Shown in pieces: positions 26,601 through 42,100 of a DNA stretch of 64,000 bases. This DNA comes from Ooceraea biroi. Its lineage: Eukaryota; Arthropoda; Insecta; Hymenoptera; Formicidae. The position numbers and the translations under genes are program-made. Position 1 is the first letter of the stretch. The number at the start of each line of letters is the position of its first letter. A model generated the notes under the pieces. That model was not told where the DNA came from, ran no database searches, and saw nothing but the letters and a program-made list of their open reading frames with translations. The DNA lies in assembly GCF_003672135.1 (NCBI RefSeq), contig NC_039519.1:2604001-2668000 (forward strand), read 5' to 3'.

Positions 26601-29600
26601 GTTTACGTGAAAAATATCAACGCGCTTGAAATATTCTGAAACTTGCATTATATCCTTATACGTATTATATCCCTTCGAGGGAGGAAGAGGGACACTAGGG
26701 CATCGTTAGCCACGATGAAGCTTACAGGAAGTCAACAATGTGGCGTCCATGGACCGATAGTTATCAGATAACCGGCTAGCCAGGTGTCAATTAATTCGGA
26801 TACCTGTCAAATCAAGATATGCAAAGCGTGGCATGTCTGATACGCGTTTAACCGGCGAGAAGCATTGGGAGATCTGATTCCTTTGTGATCAGATTACATT
26901 CGCCCGGTTGAGAATAATCAATGAGATGTATGAATCTGTTCTGGTGATAACGTAAGGTCAATATAGTTCGAGTTTAGTAAGACGTGCAACCTCGTTGTCT
27001 GACATTGCGCTGCAGAGATCGCCGTACCTGTTTTACATTTAATCGCGCGCAGTTGGACAGAGACTGAAATGGGGATATTAATTTCTTGCGATCTAATGTT
27101 AATACGACTGATGCCAAGTTTTCTCATTAGTTATCTCCGTGCATAGTATCACGACATATTACTCCTGGCGCGTGCCGGAATAACGGTATCAGGTGCTTGA
27201 TTGACTACCGCCGTTCATATCTGGTAGCACTTTAATTGGGGTGCCATTTGAGCATGCAAATTTGATTTGACTTATTCATCTAATTAACCTTTACCCCAAG
27301 TTCAACCAGTGGAGTTCGTAGTGACGCTCTTACTTTGAAAGTTCTCGAATTGCATTTCTGTCCTTTCCCTACGATTTGGAAATTCAGGTGTCTCTCCCTC
27401 AAGTGGTTCATTAGCAGCGATTCGGGCTTATGAAGAAACACTTTATATTAAAACTTATTTTTAAAGCGGACTCATTTTTTTACATACCTACGTAGTTAAC
27501 AGTAGCAGGATGGGCTGCGTGCTCGGGGAGACTCTGAGCAGTTAATTGCATAACTGCTTTAAAACGCCAAAAATACTGAGAGTTAAACGATTTATCAATA
27601 TAAAATTACATCAGATTTGTAAGAATTTATTTTATTATATTTACTACAATCGACGTAACAAGCTTAAACTGGTATTTCGAAGATTTTAGTTTTATTGGAA
27701 CATACGTATGTATAATAATACATATTATTATAAAAGGTAAAAAATTGCAACTTTTATTCAGAAAAATAATAAATGGCATTTTAATAGCATTATTTTATAC
27801 ATTAATCTTGATTAGATTTCATTTTGGAGTTTAAAGATAAAGATATATGATATGTAGAAATTAAATGCTCTCATCTTGTAAACTTCATTACTTGAATTCT
27901 GCTCTTCGTATTACAATTTCAATAATATATCCGTAACGAGAAGCTCTTGACCCCATGTATTAGAAACTGTTCGTCGTAAAAGTTCTCTGAATAATTACCA
28001 CGCTGAAGTTGAATTTTATGATACTCTTAAAAGTGGAGATCAAACACAAAGCACGACGGGTGATATTTTTATGAAACGTAAGTTAGGTATACCGGCCTCA
28101 TATTTTACATCAGTTTTGCACTTAGAAAGTCAGGTACAAAGAGCTCTCTACGCAATATTTTTATGCGTCACCCAAGGATGAATTAATTAAAACCGACTTT
28201 TTCGTATGTAGTAATTTAAATGTGCCATACTTTATGTCGCTGTTCTAACGTACATTGAAATACACTTGCGACTTGAATAATTAAAAATAACTGCAAATGA
28301 TAAATAAAAGTCCGTTATTATATATTAAAGGATAAAACTTCTTAAATGTTCGCACTCGGAAATGTGGAAAATGCTCGGAAATTATTGCAAAATTAACGCA
28401 AATAATTTCATAACTTCCAGTTGCGTACAATCTACGAATGATCGTCAGTTGTACGTTCGGTTAATGACGTGTCGTGATGTGTACATTTCATTATCTCTAG
28501 GGTTATGCTTGTTATCTCCGCTTCTTGATCCTGGTCCTTCATTACGGTAATTAATACAGATTCTCAAAATAGATCTCTTGATTAGGTACATCATGTATGA
28601 TCAAAGCTATTGCCAATGATGGGGATTTAATCAAATTTAACAACCGTTACATTGCGTATTATCCGCATTGTGATGTTACATTGTTACATTACCATTAACT
28701 ATTACTAATATTAGTATAATTCTCGTGATAAATGTGCTCTCCGTTATCGTGAAATTTCTATGTTTATCATATCGATTGCCCAGGATGCAGGAAAAGCAAA
28801 GTCAAATACCATTAAATAAAATTGATATTTTCGTGCATTACATATTGCGTTGTAGTATTTTTAAAAAATGTAAGTCTACTTATTGATATGTATTAGAAGC
28901 AAACTATGTTTTTTAATATATTTATGCAAATCACAAAGTTTGTGATTTTATTCACGTTATAATTGTGATGATTCCGCGTGAAACTGCTTATTTGGTCAGA
29001 ATATATTTTATACCAAGATACTTGATCGATCGAAATTTGTTTGTAGATGAAATTTGTTCGCAAACAGAAATGAAAATCGCGTTCTGAAATTTGTTCACAG
29101 ATGAAGAACCATACGCATTTACGTGCCGCACTCATTTCCGCAGTTTTCCCTTATATTAAATCAATGTCATTAAGCTCCCTCTCGTTTGCTTTCACCATTA
29201 GGCTATCAAATTAACATGCTTTTATCAAGATTACCCAATCTTAAGCTTAGATAAGTAGTTAGATACTTGTAATAAAAGTAACAGCTTGCACTTGAATGCT
29301 CTGATTCCGACGCACAATATTTATTAATTAATATGTTACTTTTTTATATATCTAAATTTCTTTCCACGATATTTTACGATGCATAACAATGCGCGCAGAT
29401 ATGGTGAAATTGTAATCTGATTTAACGAGAGAGAGATTTTATGCTTCAACAAAATCGGAACGTTAATATATATTATATCTCATAGCTATTGTACGAAATG
29501 CGTGGAAAAAGAACATGTTTACTTCCTCTCTCTCTCTTCTGTGCATTTTACGTATTTGGGCTTATATTGCAGTTTGGGCATTTTTCATATCCTAAAGCGT

Positions 29601-32600
29601 TATATCTATTATATTAATCAAATACACCAGATGAAAGTAACATGTGAATGGACAGAGAAATCGAGGAGTGGTGTAAATGGTGGTAAACTCCATCGGCCTA
29701 TCCGGATTGCGTTCCATATCTTTTCATTTTTTTTTATCACAAACAAAAATGTCCTATCACGCCTGTGCGTGTGCAAATACTGACCGTTCTGAAAAGAAAT
29801 ATTTTCCGAGCTGACTGTTTCGACGGTTTGCAGCGATCCTACGAAAACGCCGACGAATATGGATGCGTCAAATTCACATTCGCTTTATCTCGTAAGCCAC
29901 GCGCGTGGCTTTATCGCTGTGAAACGGCAGCCGTTTCACTCGGAAAATAAATTTCTCGGTCGTTCTCTCGACAAATGTCTAAACGTTCCTCTCTTTAGGT
30001 GGAATTTTATCTCGTTGGTATATTAAATCTCTTGCACTGTAATACACATACATGTGCGCGTTTTCATTTATATGATTTTTCGAACTGTACCTGAATACAA
30101 ATCCATGAGTACATACACCACCGCTGAATACGATTGAAGTCGTCATTGATGGAAAGCATTGTAAAGTACTATATTGGACCGCGCATATACACGTCACAGG
30201 TATACCTGTATGAAGCGAGTCTGATTCGATCCTGAAAACGTATTAATGTTTATCTCGTATCATGATTATTTTTTTGTATCATCGGTATCTGTTGTTCACA
30301 AAGGGAGCGAGAGAAAGAGAGTTACCGTAATAACTTTCGCAAGTAACGTAGAAAAAGCAATTAAGTGAAAAGCAGCGGGCGCGAGAAAGGATTAAAGCTC
30401 TTTGAATGAATCACGCGTCCCGAACGGACCGCGGAATAATGTGTCTGGAAGTAGTTCGGGTGAGAGGTTTTTCCGCGCGATTCAACAAATTGGTGCGTCG
30501 CTTTGGCCGTATCCGCGCGAGAAAAGCGTTTATCCGTCCGACGGCGACGAGAGGCAGGATCGGGGAAACTGCCGCACCTCGTTCGGCCTCTCGTTCGGAA
30601 ATAAAACAATGCGTGGCGAACGAGTGTCGAAGTGGCGGCGTGGCAGACTGTCGGCGACAAGAGGCCAGCGCGGTGATTGTGCGTGCATCATTTATTGTTG
30701 TCACGACACAATAATTCTATTTCCCGAGCGTCCCGATTAATCATTGGTGGCCCGTGCGATCGCTCAGAGAGCACTGTGTGTGTTTCGAATCTATTTCCAC
30801 TATTCAATCCTTCAGGAGTGACAGAGCGGCGACGGCTACAACCTCGCGCGTTTATACGCGCGGCGATGGCGCCGCTTCGCTTCGCCCTGAATGCCGCTGG
30901 ATCACAAGGCGTTTGATTAATTTTCTGCATTGTATCCGCCGGGCTCTACGGACCTCCGACAAGCACCGAGGATCTTATGAGCGATTAATCGAAACGGTGC
31001 AATTGATGATGGACTGTTTAGAATGTGACCTGTCGCAAGGGAATGATTTTTCGGAAACTCCATCAGAGACTCACGGTTCTAATGTCAAGCGGAGTAGAAG
31101 ATAACAGGAATCTATACGCATTCTGATTACCGCACATTCTCGGGCACTTAGCTGCTATTAACAGGGTATTTACCGGTCTGTAATTACCATTCCGGGCGAT
31201 TCACCGGATGATATGGTACGCCAGCAATTTCATTCTCCCTACTCTTGATAGTACGTGTGTCTACGAATACTCGATCGACTCGGGCCCTGCTTTCCTTGCT
31301 GAATTCAATTTCCCTGAGTCTACAGCGGCGAATCGCAGGTGCGTCAAGTTGCTTCGATCGGCAGAGATTGCATTTTAGCAGACGGAAAGAAAGTTGTTGC
31401 AGTTTTGGGCTCCTCTGATCGATACGACCAGCAAGTATCGCAAACTTGATCTTCGTGTTATCGTCTGATCTGTGGACTCATCTTTGAAGTTCCGTTACTT
31501 TTCGGTCACACGTATTATTTCAGATGTATTTGCAAAGTGCAAGAAAAAGACGAAATTTGATTTGATACATTTGTAAAAAATATCTTATATCTGAACAGTG
31601 TTTCTTAATATAAAATAACTTAAATAAAAAAGACTTTATACTCGAGACGAAGCTTACAATTTCCTGTTAACACCTGATAATATTACCCGGCGATAGCTGT
31701 AATGCGTTAATTGCAAAGAGATTTGGAGTTTACGAGGAAGAGGAGCATCGGCCGGGGATATTGCCAAGATGGGCTAAACCTATCCGGCGAGTTTGTTTCG
31801 CGGCTCGGAGCCAGACGCGGAAGATCGAAGGTGTATCGATCTAGCAATTGTGTCGACCACCGCGGCGTAATCGCGACGGAGTCAATAATCCATGATCCGC
31901 TCAGCTTGGGAACAGCTCTATTCCGACGTGTAATTGGGATCAGTGCTTATCTGTTGGCGCACACCGTGTTCCAGCCTCCATCTCGTCGCGTGTCCCCTCA
32001 CACACCCCTTGCCTTCTTCCGTCGCCTTCGCACGGCGTACACCGTGTATACCGTGACAATATTTGCGCTGTGAATTAAAGCGTTGCAATCGTCGTCCCGA
32101 TTCATCCTGATTGATTTTCAGGTTCGTGAATCCGGATGCGGTTAAAGCGTACCTTTATGTGGGAATATTGCATCTTTACGTTGCGTGAAGGTGACAGTGA
32201 TCACGCAATACTTACGTGTCCGTTTCCTACGCGATCCACCCTTGCCTTGTCCATGTGGTGTGACGTAAATGGCTTTGTTTAAATAATCCCTATCTCGCGC
32301 GAGGGATATAGACCGGTACGGTGCAGCACCGGGGATGTGCAGCACGTTACCGTGCAAGTACGTTCTCTCGGCAACGTAACACGCCCGAGCGTAATAATAT
32401 TCAGAACTTCCAGCGAGAAACGGTACGCTGTCGGGAAACGCGAACATTTCGGGATGGATACGGAGACATATTTCAGCGCGCACGTTGCTAGCATTGCTCG
32501 CCCGTGTGCAGTCTGCCACGTGTGATGTGTCGCGCAAAACTAAACTATTTCGCGTCAGTAAATTCTCGGCAGTATGCCGATACAGCGAAACGCCGGAAAT

Positions 32601-33049
32601 GAGTTACTTAGGGTACGTGCGGTGTCACGTGTCATTCGCCGGATTCTCCGTGCAGAAATCTGCACTGAATCTACCAACGGTTCTTCTTCGATTTCTGTCG
32701 AGTCACTTGGTCCTCTTTGCCGAGGGTGCGAAGTCGCATTTCCGTCGTGCCACGGGTAGCCCGTTCGTTCCTGCATTCTCCTGTATCACGTTCGATGAGT
32801 TGTTTAATAAAAAGAAAGGAAACTGATTCGCGAGAGAGAGCCTGATCAAGCGAGATTTATTACGTTTTTTGATATCTCACGCTGTTGCAGGCAGTCGCAT
32901 TACGCGAAGCAAATTTAGCGTTACGGATTGTGATAATCTTGCGTTATCCCTTCGTTACACATACGCTTTAATAGCGCTGGAGCGTGGTCGAGCGATATAA
33001 CGAAATGTTGTTAATGGGTCACTTAGCATTTAACGTCGCCCTGTTTCAG

Positions 33050-33147
33050 AGGGACCGAGCTTCAGCGCGCCAATAACAAACATGACGGTCTCAGTGGGAA
33101 GAGAAGCTGTCCTCACTTGCATCGTGGCGAACCTTTCCACGTACAAG
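33050..33147 (+). CDS. DIP/lachesin-like exon: first half of Ig domain 1
   Basis: The exon follows a pyrimidine-rich acceptor (ctgtttcag ending at 33049) and ends at TACAAG before donor GTAAGC. It begins with two bases completing a codon from an unseen upstream exon, then 32 codons running from GPSFSAPITNMTVSVG to LTCIVANLSTYK. This is the A-to-B strand part of an Ig1 domain, with the B-strand cysteine at residue 23 and sequons NMT and NLS. It leaves in phase 0, matching the next exon, which starts VAWLRVD. The 5' neighbour exon must end in phase 1. None with a signal peptide was recognised between 1 and 33049, so this is probably not the first coding exon. Confidence 0.9.
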
Positions 33148-36100
33148 GTAAGCTGCTACAAACACACGACAGCTTTTAATCTTGCACTGTATCGATTCTG
33201 TTTTACACAAGGAGTCGTACGAATGATGCTGAAAATGCTGCGCGACCCTCGCGCATGTGCACAAACGACATAAACTATCTATACATATACGTATCCGTAG
33301 ACGATTCGTCGAAAACAATTTGCGTATTAAATTAAATTATTCAATTAAACAAAAACGCTTCTCGATAAATCGACAATAATCTCGACGAATCGAGAAATTG
33401 ACGCTTTCGAAAAATTTACGAAACTAACAATAAGGCGGGGACAATTTCCAACGCAATATGGCATACCGCGTGCGAAGTTGGTCGAAACGAAAAATGGAAA
33501 ATCGTTATGCACCGATAAACAAAGTTTAATTTAGCTGCCAGTTACAACGGGAATAGCCGGTGGACTTCATTGCCGCGAATAGTATTCCTCGGCACGCTGC
33601 AGAAACGTGGACGTGCACGAATGAATTCTGCGGTGTGACAAACACCGCTCACCGTGAGCCCGCAAAGTCTGATGAATTAAAGTTCATTCATCACGTGATA
33701 AAAATTTATCCGTGTCGCATCGCATACATGTAGCATACATACATATTTCGTTGTTATTGTACGATGCAATTCTGTAGGAAAGACAAGGTGCGCATTGCAA
33801 CCCGGTGCATATATCGTCATATATGCACTCTCTTATTGCACATATTTTTTTTTTATTTTTAATACATTTTTCTGCCACAGTTACAAACGCTTCCATTGCG
33901 CATGACCCGCGTAGGTTGTTTGACACAAAAAATAATATTGAATGAAATTTCTGTGAGAGAAAAAGTGAGCTTTAAATTGGCCAGGAGAATTTTAACGTGT
34001 AATAAAAGGCGCGGCGACAATCCTGACGCTCTTTTACATATTTCGACATAGGAACTATTGACGCATTCTGTGTACCCTTTAGCGTTTCCACTAGTTTTGC
34101 CTTTCTTGAAAGTATATTGCCAGAATTCCACTCTTACTTCGAACTTTTGGAGAACGTCAAATAATGCGAGTTTCACCATTACGTGAAAAACATTCGCTGG
34201 ATTCCTGTGATGTTCACATTCTCAAGGCGCTACGAATTCCCGGGGCGGTGGATCACATATTTCGCGATCCAGCGGCACAGTTTTGGAAAACCTCCGCTTC
34301 TAACGCGAGAGAGTATTGCGTCCTGCGAGGTGATATGGACACGATATTAAACGCGAGAAAAATGTGTACTACATGGGTCTATATGATGTTATGTGAATTC
34401 ACAACTCTACGTGAATCTTCATTCTGAGTATCCCTAAGCAGATTGAAATTCATTTTCAGGTATTTCTGCACAGAGAGAAGAAAAATAATGGAGAAAAATA
34501 CAAGATAATTGAGAGTGTTTGTATAATTATGTACGAAGTGGAAATATTTAAATAACGATCCGATTTGACAGACTTAGAACAGGCTTAGCTTAAGTACGTC
34601 AGATTAAGCCAGGATATTACGCAATTACGGCTCACAGAGGACGAAAAGCGTTCATATCGCGCTCTCGCGCTTCCTTCGTAGCTTACCTAACACCATAACG
34701 TCCGGAATAGCGTTTTAATCTCGAAATATATTATTCGGAAATTAAAGGGGTCCAACGAGGCGAGACGCCACCCTGCGGTAAGGAGAGCTTGTGGATCGCG
34801 TCGGAAGGAAACACTGCAATTATGATTGTGCTGCAATTAGCAGGAGTAGAAATAGTACATTTTATTTGTCATGCAGTTTAAAACAGGAAAACCCATGTAT
34901 AATAAAATGCACAAATATGTCGCATGGCGTGCGGATTACACAACGGGTTAAATAAAAAACAAATAAAATGAATTAAAGATATATAACGTACATGTGACGC
35001 ATCCTGTTTCTGATTTTCATTAATAAATTTATTAATGCAAATATGCTTGATTTGAATGTATGTCACGTTAAATACTTGGATGACAATGATGGTATCATCT
35101 TTCTCGGTGTTAAATATGTACGAAAATTCTTATGCATACCGAGATTGTATAGTAAATCTTTTATGTTGACCGTACGTACGTGAAAGCGCACTAACTACTA
35201 AGCAACGATTACAACGTTTGCGCGTACAAACGACACGTCTCTAGTTAACGTTTAACCATCAAATTTTCCCACAAGTCTTGAAACTTAGCTACGAAGTAAT
35301 TCGGTCCTGGACCATAATTCGACAACACAGGGGAGTCTTAAATGGGTAGCCTGGTGAAGATTTGCGGCGCCTTAAACGACAGTAAGCGGCGAAAGTTTAC
35401 TGCATGCGGCTGGCATGCCGCACATTGTCTCGTTTCTGCGTGCATCGCCGCATGCAAGATTGGCCGAAATTCCTCCTCGAGGCGTTCGAAATGAAGGGCA
35501 TATCTCCCATCCGACAGGAGGGAAATTTATTTCGAAAAATACGTGCGATATTCTCGTCCAAATGGAATACCGATGATTACCCCTTTTTCTATCGCGAACA
35601 AAAGCGCGCAAACTCGTTACGCCGGCGATTTCTTCGCGCGAGGTGTTCTTTCTATCGTCGAATCTCTGAATGACTTTGCATCGGAGCGAAATAAATTATC
35701 GACCTGGAGCAGCGAGGGCAACAAGAAGTTATTTCAGTTGCGCGGCGCGGAGTAAGATCGACAAAGTTCTCTCTAATTCTCGCGCAGAGTCGTATCGTTG
35801 CTGCAATCTTGCGGCACTTAACGTGATATATCGTCGAATAATACGTTGTCGCGACAAGCGAAGGAAGAGCCGTGTATCTTTCTCACCGACAACGTAACGC
35901 CATGACATAAGAATAATATATTCTAATATGTCAAGACGCGGCGCTACGCCACCCCTAATACTCTAATGCAATTTTGCGTCACGTATTACGGTGGCCGGCT
36001 AAATTCTGCCGCAAACAAGTTCGCTCGCACGCGGAAGGCTTGTTCGCATCACGAGGCAGTTATGAGTAAGTGGCGAGCAGGAGGAGGTGAGGTAGGTCGA

Positions 36101-39100
36101 CCCTCCGTGATGTAGGGCCCTCTGCGTGTTGGTACACGTGAATGTTAATCAGAATGGGATTTACATATGAGGCTCGTATTACCTGGTAGTCGGGCAGATG
36201 CACCGGGAGGCGAAGATAACGGCCTCCAGAGAGAATGGAGGGAGGCAGGGAGCCAAGTTCAGGAGGCGACGGTGCACATCGGTGTGCGGAGCCGCAAGAG
36301 TCACACACAGCCGATCTGTAATAACGTGCCACGTAAGACATAATTATATATCACGCCGGGATTATTGCCGCATTTACACTCCGGCGCGCTAACAATGAGG
36401 ATTCGACAACGGCGGCTCCCGTATTACATACGTAACTACGAGGGTGCCGATATATCTCATCATTTTGCGGTCGGCTCCAGATTGTACGACCGCCGGAAAG
36501 AGGCCACCAAGTTATCTGGGCTGTTTTGCCGGTCTCGGGCCGACTGGGCGATAATAATTATATGGTCGCGATCGTGAAACGTGTTACGATTATTATCGTA
36601 CCTTTCACATGCTTGCAGGCCGGCTGAAATCGCGATGTCATCGCGATGAAAAATTGTCTTCTGATTACGCTTTAATCGAACTTCTGAATTATTGATTGGA
36701 GTTTCATGCAAATTCGGAAACCCATAATGGTAGCCATCAGGCGGTTAATCACATTTCGCTCGATCGATACTTGCCGACTATTATTCGCCGTACTTGCTGT
36801 ACTATCGGCTACGACTAATTTCGTTTGAATGGTATGGAAAACGCGCGATGAAAAAACAAGAGTCCAAAAGAGGCTTTTCGGCCCAAGGAATACTTATGTC
36901 AGGTGTGATTAAAGCGATGCTATCCGATAGTTCGCCTCGAATATCACTGTATTATATATACCATTGTGTATCGTGTGTATTATCTATGCAATACTATGCT
37001 GCTAATATGGTAATGCGAAATTGATCATCGGACTCCATGCGGCATCTACTCACGGGGAGAGATATGCATATACGGAGTTTCGATTTTCGGCTGATTCTCA
37101 ATTAACGGAACGAAATCTTCACTCCGCGTGCAGTGTCGAATTCGCTCTGCATTCGCGGTCGTAAATCTACCGAAGATCTTCGTAAACGCCCGGAAGACGG
37201 ATTCATTGCGGAAGAGAACGCTAGCGACCGAGGCACAATAGATAGTCACGACTGGCCAACGTTATTACCATTGTCTGCATATTGTCACGCTCCTCGTCCC
37301 ATTCGCTTAGGCGTGCTACCAGTCTTGAGCATATGCTCGCGTTCTCACAATCACTACGATGCAGTTCAACCCTTTACGGTCTAGGGAGAGAGACTTTAAG
37401 GCACTGTCTCTGACGCTGCGCAGGGTGTCGAGTGACATAACTTATGCCGTTTTCAGTGTGGCATGTTGCGGTGGACGTAGTCACGTTCGCTCTCCTCTCT
37501 CTCTCTCTCTCTCTCTTCATAATTGCTACGTGTTAACGTGGAGACGGAGTCTCCAGAAACATTCATGACTTTCTCCGCGAGCGATCAAAAGAGAGTTCAA
37601 GAGACATCGGCACAAAATGGAATCCTCGTTCCGAGGAGTCACGTTTCTTCCTAGCACTTGTTAGAGATCATCGATCGGGCGTCCATAGGTGCCATCTAAA
37701 TAAAGAACGACTTAACTTTGTGTTTCGGGACATTTCGGAAGATCGTGAAAAGCGAGACATTTTCCATTTGATTGAATGCGCCGACCGCGTTCCATGCCAC
37801 TTCCCTTTAGATTACATTCGTGTCCGCCTCGTAATCCCGCGGAGAGCATCATCCGCAACGTTGTACGATCATGGCGAGAGTACAGGAAGGGTCCGTTCGG
37901 TATCTGCGAACGTTTTCATGACCCTCTTAAAATCGGGCGGGTTTACTCGGTGGTTACTTACCGCTGTCGCTTCGGGTTGGGATGAGTTTATGTGTGGAAC
38001 ACCCGGTCGTCCTGGCCCGTTACTGGAATCTTCGAAACCGTCGTTCAGGCAAATTACATCGAAGGAACAACTCTGCTGAAGTATTCATCACGCGTAATGG
38101 AAGCGCGCCATTAATTCAACCAGTTGCTAGAACGTTGCATGTGCTTGTGTGTGCATGCATGCGTGCGTCCGTGTGTTTTTGGACGGACGCTATGTGAAAT
38201 ACTGACTCTCCTCGGACGAATCGCGTGTCCAAACTTTATTAGGATCCGAATTAACGGAGCTGTTACCCCCCCGTTTTTGTTCGTCACAAATCTTTGTCTA
38301 ACGAGCTGTGTGTAATTCATTGGCTCTGATAGATGATAGGAACCAGCATGTGTTGAGCTACACAGTTATATATTTCACGGCAGAATAGCATTTATCCATT
38401 TTTAATTGCCTCTTGTAACTTCTTAGGGAAGGTAACGGAGTTTCACGCGTGCAATTTTCATGTTTTCATTAAACATTGTGACACAAATAGCGATAGAATA
38501 GCCTTATTCAAAATGAAATGGGTTAACTACTCTATTTTAAGATATATAAGAATCTCGACAGAGTCTAGATATAACATTCCTATTCCGTTTTAAATTTACG
38601 AATGAAAAGTAGGTCGCGTGAAACATTATTCTCAATCTATCATCGCAATGCGCATATATCTGACAGATATTTTCGCATAAATACATCAACATAAACATTC
38701 ATCTTTATCCATTTTGCTTTGAGCAGGTATCAAAGTTTGTTGTTAAAGTTTAAATATAAACAAGCGTAGCTGCTAAAATTAATGTGAATTTACAATTTTT
38801 CTATAACACACATTACTTTATTAATAATTGTAAGATAATGATATTATTATCTCAATAAATTATTATTATAAAGAAATTATTGATAATATATAATATAGCT
38901 ATATTTCTTTATAAGAATAGATCTTGTTACATGTATATCTATATGTATAAAATATATTTATATTAAAACATAGAACTAGCACGCCACGCATAGAATTAAA
39001 GAATAGCACGTTTTTCGTTTCGTATGCCCTTTTGTTCACAGAATGTAGTTAATTAAATTGACGTGTCGACAGAAAAATAAAACACCGTTTCACATGCGAT

Positions 39101-42100
39101 CGTTATTTCAATAATACCGTTTCAGAGCAGTCATTATTGTCGAGTTCGTTATGTGTTGAATTGATAGAATAATTACTGAAAATTCACAATTATGGCAACG
39201 CGTTTGATTGCCGTCAATTTAATTGTTTTGTGTGTCGTAGCATGGGATTATAAAAATATTCCGGCAGCAGTAAGCTGTACAGGGCGAGGTGATTTAACGT
39301 TTTATATTCCTTTATTATCTCGATATAAATACGTGCGAAAATTTCGCCGTGCAAGCACGTGCAGTACATTTGCAAACAATAAGCTCAAATAACAAATGTC
39401 TGTTATTGATCGTGTTATTTTTTGCGAATTCCGTTTAACATGCGCACCGGAAAAATCTCTCTTTCTATAGATACGAGCTTGATAAGAGTTTGAGAAAGCA
39501 ACGGTCGATGTAGAACGGCGACACTCCTTTCCCCTTACATCTGACCTTAATCGTTAAGGTTAATTGTTTTTGGCACGAAGTCGCAGATAAAAATCATGCT
39601 CCTCTTGGGTAACTTCAGCCAACTTTATACTGGCTTTATTGTTATCGTTCCGATCTCTTCGACGGATGGTGAGTCGGGCCAATGTAGCTGTTCGAGTTTT
39701 CATCGCGCCAAGACTAAACGCAGCAAAAATTTATTGCTCCCGGAGAGCGTATTATAAATCAATCCTGAATATTTCTACATTGTAAACAAGTCAGATTCTG
39801 ACATTTACAATTTGCAATTCGGCTATAATTAAAGGGAAGGAATTAGAGAGCGTCGTGTGGAGAGTGATTTACACCGGCGATCGATTTTATCTTAATCAGT
39901 GGCTTGCGTGACAAGATACATGATGGACGTGGAGCAGCATGCAAATAATTATAGGCAATATATGGACGATCAACGGTGTCCAATATTTGCGATAGATTTA
40001 CCTCACTGGCTACTAGTTACACGTCGAACGTCAGGAACGATTGCCAATTGCTCTCACGTCACGAATATTTGCTCGTGAATAATTAATGAGAGACCCTTTC
40101 GTGCAGGGCGCGTGCACAGATTTAGATATTTCAAGATAATGTGGCTTGACAAATTACTTTCTGCGCTTCGTTTGGCAAATTTTTTTGTTATTCTTTCTCG
40201 GAGAGCGCTCGGAACGAATCTATTTATATTGAAATGACAGATAAAAAGTAAACATTTTTAAATAAAATGTAACGTTTTGCATATATGTAAATATTTTATA
40301 ACTTTTGTTTATTTTGACATTTTGTTGTCTTTAATTGATTGCAACACATTGCATCCTTTTGTCGTCAGATGAGGCCCGGAATAGCTATTTGACATCGTAT
40401 TATCGCGGAATAAACATTAAAGCGCGTTGCTTATAAGGTCGAGAATTTCTAACACTTCCTCCGATACTCAAGAAAACGTTGCACGTATACGAAGTATTTT
40501 GGCCGACCGTTTTGTTAGTTTCTTTCCGTGGTTACCTCGAATTAAACTGAAAGCACGGCTTCGTTGTGATGCTTACGAGTGGTCGAAGTGCAATTTAAGC
40601 TCGCAGGAACTTAAACTTCAAGGAAGGGCAACGCAACTGGTAAGAGTCTTACGTTCTTTGCGAACGCTAAGCATAATACGGCAAAGAAAGATAGGTTGGC
40701 TTAGAGCAGCTGTTGCGGACATTAAGAGTCGATCCAGTGTATGCTAATAACGTATTTAGGAATTCTGGGTATCTCATAATGTTCCGCGAGAATCCGTTAA
40801 AGTTGAACGGATGTGTTAAATTACAAAATTATGAGAATGATTAATTTTGGCTTGGTGTCGCTAATTTAAATAACTATATTTTGGACAGTCAAACTAGGAG
40901 CGCATCATGTTATAAGACTATAATTAATGTAAAATTATTTAGGAAATGATTATTGTATTATTAAGAGTTTCGCATGAAGGATATTTCTTGGAAATTTTCG
41001 GAATCTAATTGTTCATGTCGCAAAAACGTAATCAGTTCGTTTCGATTTTATCCTATCCGTTCATTCCGTATAATGAGGTCGCCCATGATGAGAATCGTTT
41101 CTCTCCTATGGGAGCGTTTAAGTATTCGAGAAGAACGCGGTATTTTAAGAAGGAAATGAAAAGACCCAAGGTGAATTATCCGTAGCCTGATCGGATATCA
41201 CGACGCAGGATTTTCCACGGCCACGGAATATCATTCGAATTATGATTATTGAGGCAAAAGATAAATGCGTGTAAGATTGTCTTTAATGTTGCTTGCTTCA
41301 CAAAGTTATTGGTAAACAGCAGTCGTTTAATTAATAATGAAATAAAAGTGTAAAACTGAAGTGAAAATTGATGGGAGAATGCGAGAATTGTCGTAGGTAA
41401 GTACCAGCCTTAGAAGCTAGTGAGTTATCGAATCCCTCCCGGAAGACCTTTAGGCCCCTTTCGCGATAACTCGTTGAATCCATTATCACGCTGGTAGACA
41501 CGAGCGATACTACACCGCGATGTGTGCACATACGTTTTCTTATATTACGCGGTATATTTCCCGGTGGTGGTACACGCGCAATATTTGCTCGGGGCGATAC
41601 GCCCCGGCATAGTCGGTTATTATTTAACAGGCTGGTGCAATGTATCGCGCATTTTGACACCCTGCCGGCCCGTTTTTGTGAAATATGGCTGTAAGATCCG
41701 CGTCGCCCCATTTTTCGTGCGAGCGTTTTTTGTAGTTCGACGTTGCAGTAACTATATTTGGAACTGCGATGCAGATTGGATATTTTAATATCAGAGCTCT
41801 CTGTTTATAATATTTATTATAGCATAGATTACGTGAGTACACGATATGTATTCAACACATATTACAGCGCATTACGTAAAGGCGGAAAAATTAGGTCGCT
41901 AATACCGTAAAGCCAGTTAGCTGGTCGCATTTATACTGATTAAAAATTCTTGAAAATGATTATCGTCTTAAATTTCTTCTTACTTGAGATACTCACCTGA
42001 AATATTCGGAGCACCTCGTCGGCGGGAGAATTTAATTATCTGATAGTCAACCGATCTATCTCTCTGTCCCTCGAGGAAATATATGTGCTCCCACCAACCC

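Larger units (their letters stand above)
18598..33049. other. upstream or intronic DNA with no supported exon
   Basis: The region between the hairpin and the first visible DIP-like exon is mostly AT-rich. It contains the candidate minus-strand frame at 20162-20503, a possible regulatory cluster at 26690-27300 and a CpG-rich block at about 30360-31110. If the DIP-like gene starts upstream of the window, this is an intron of it. Confidence 0.5.
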
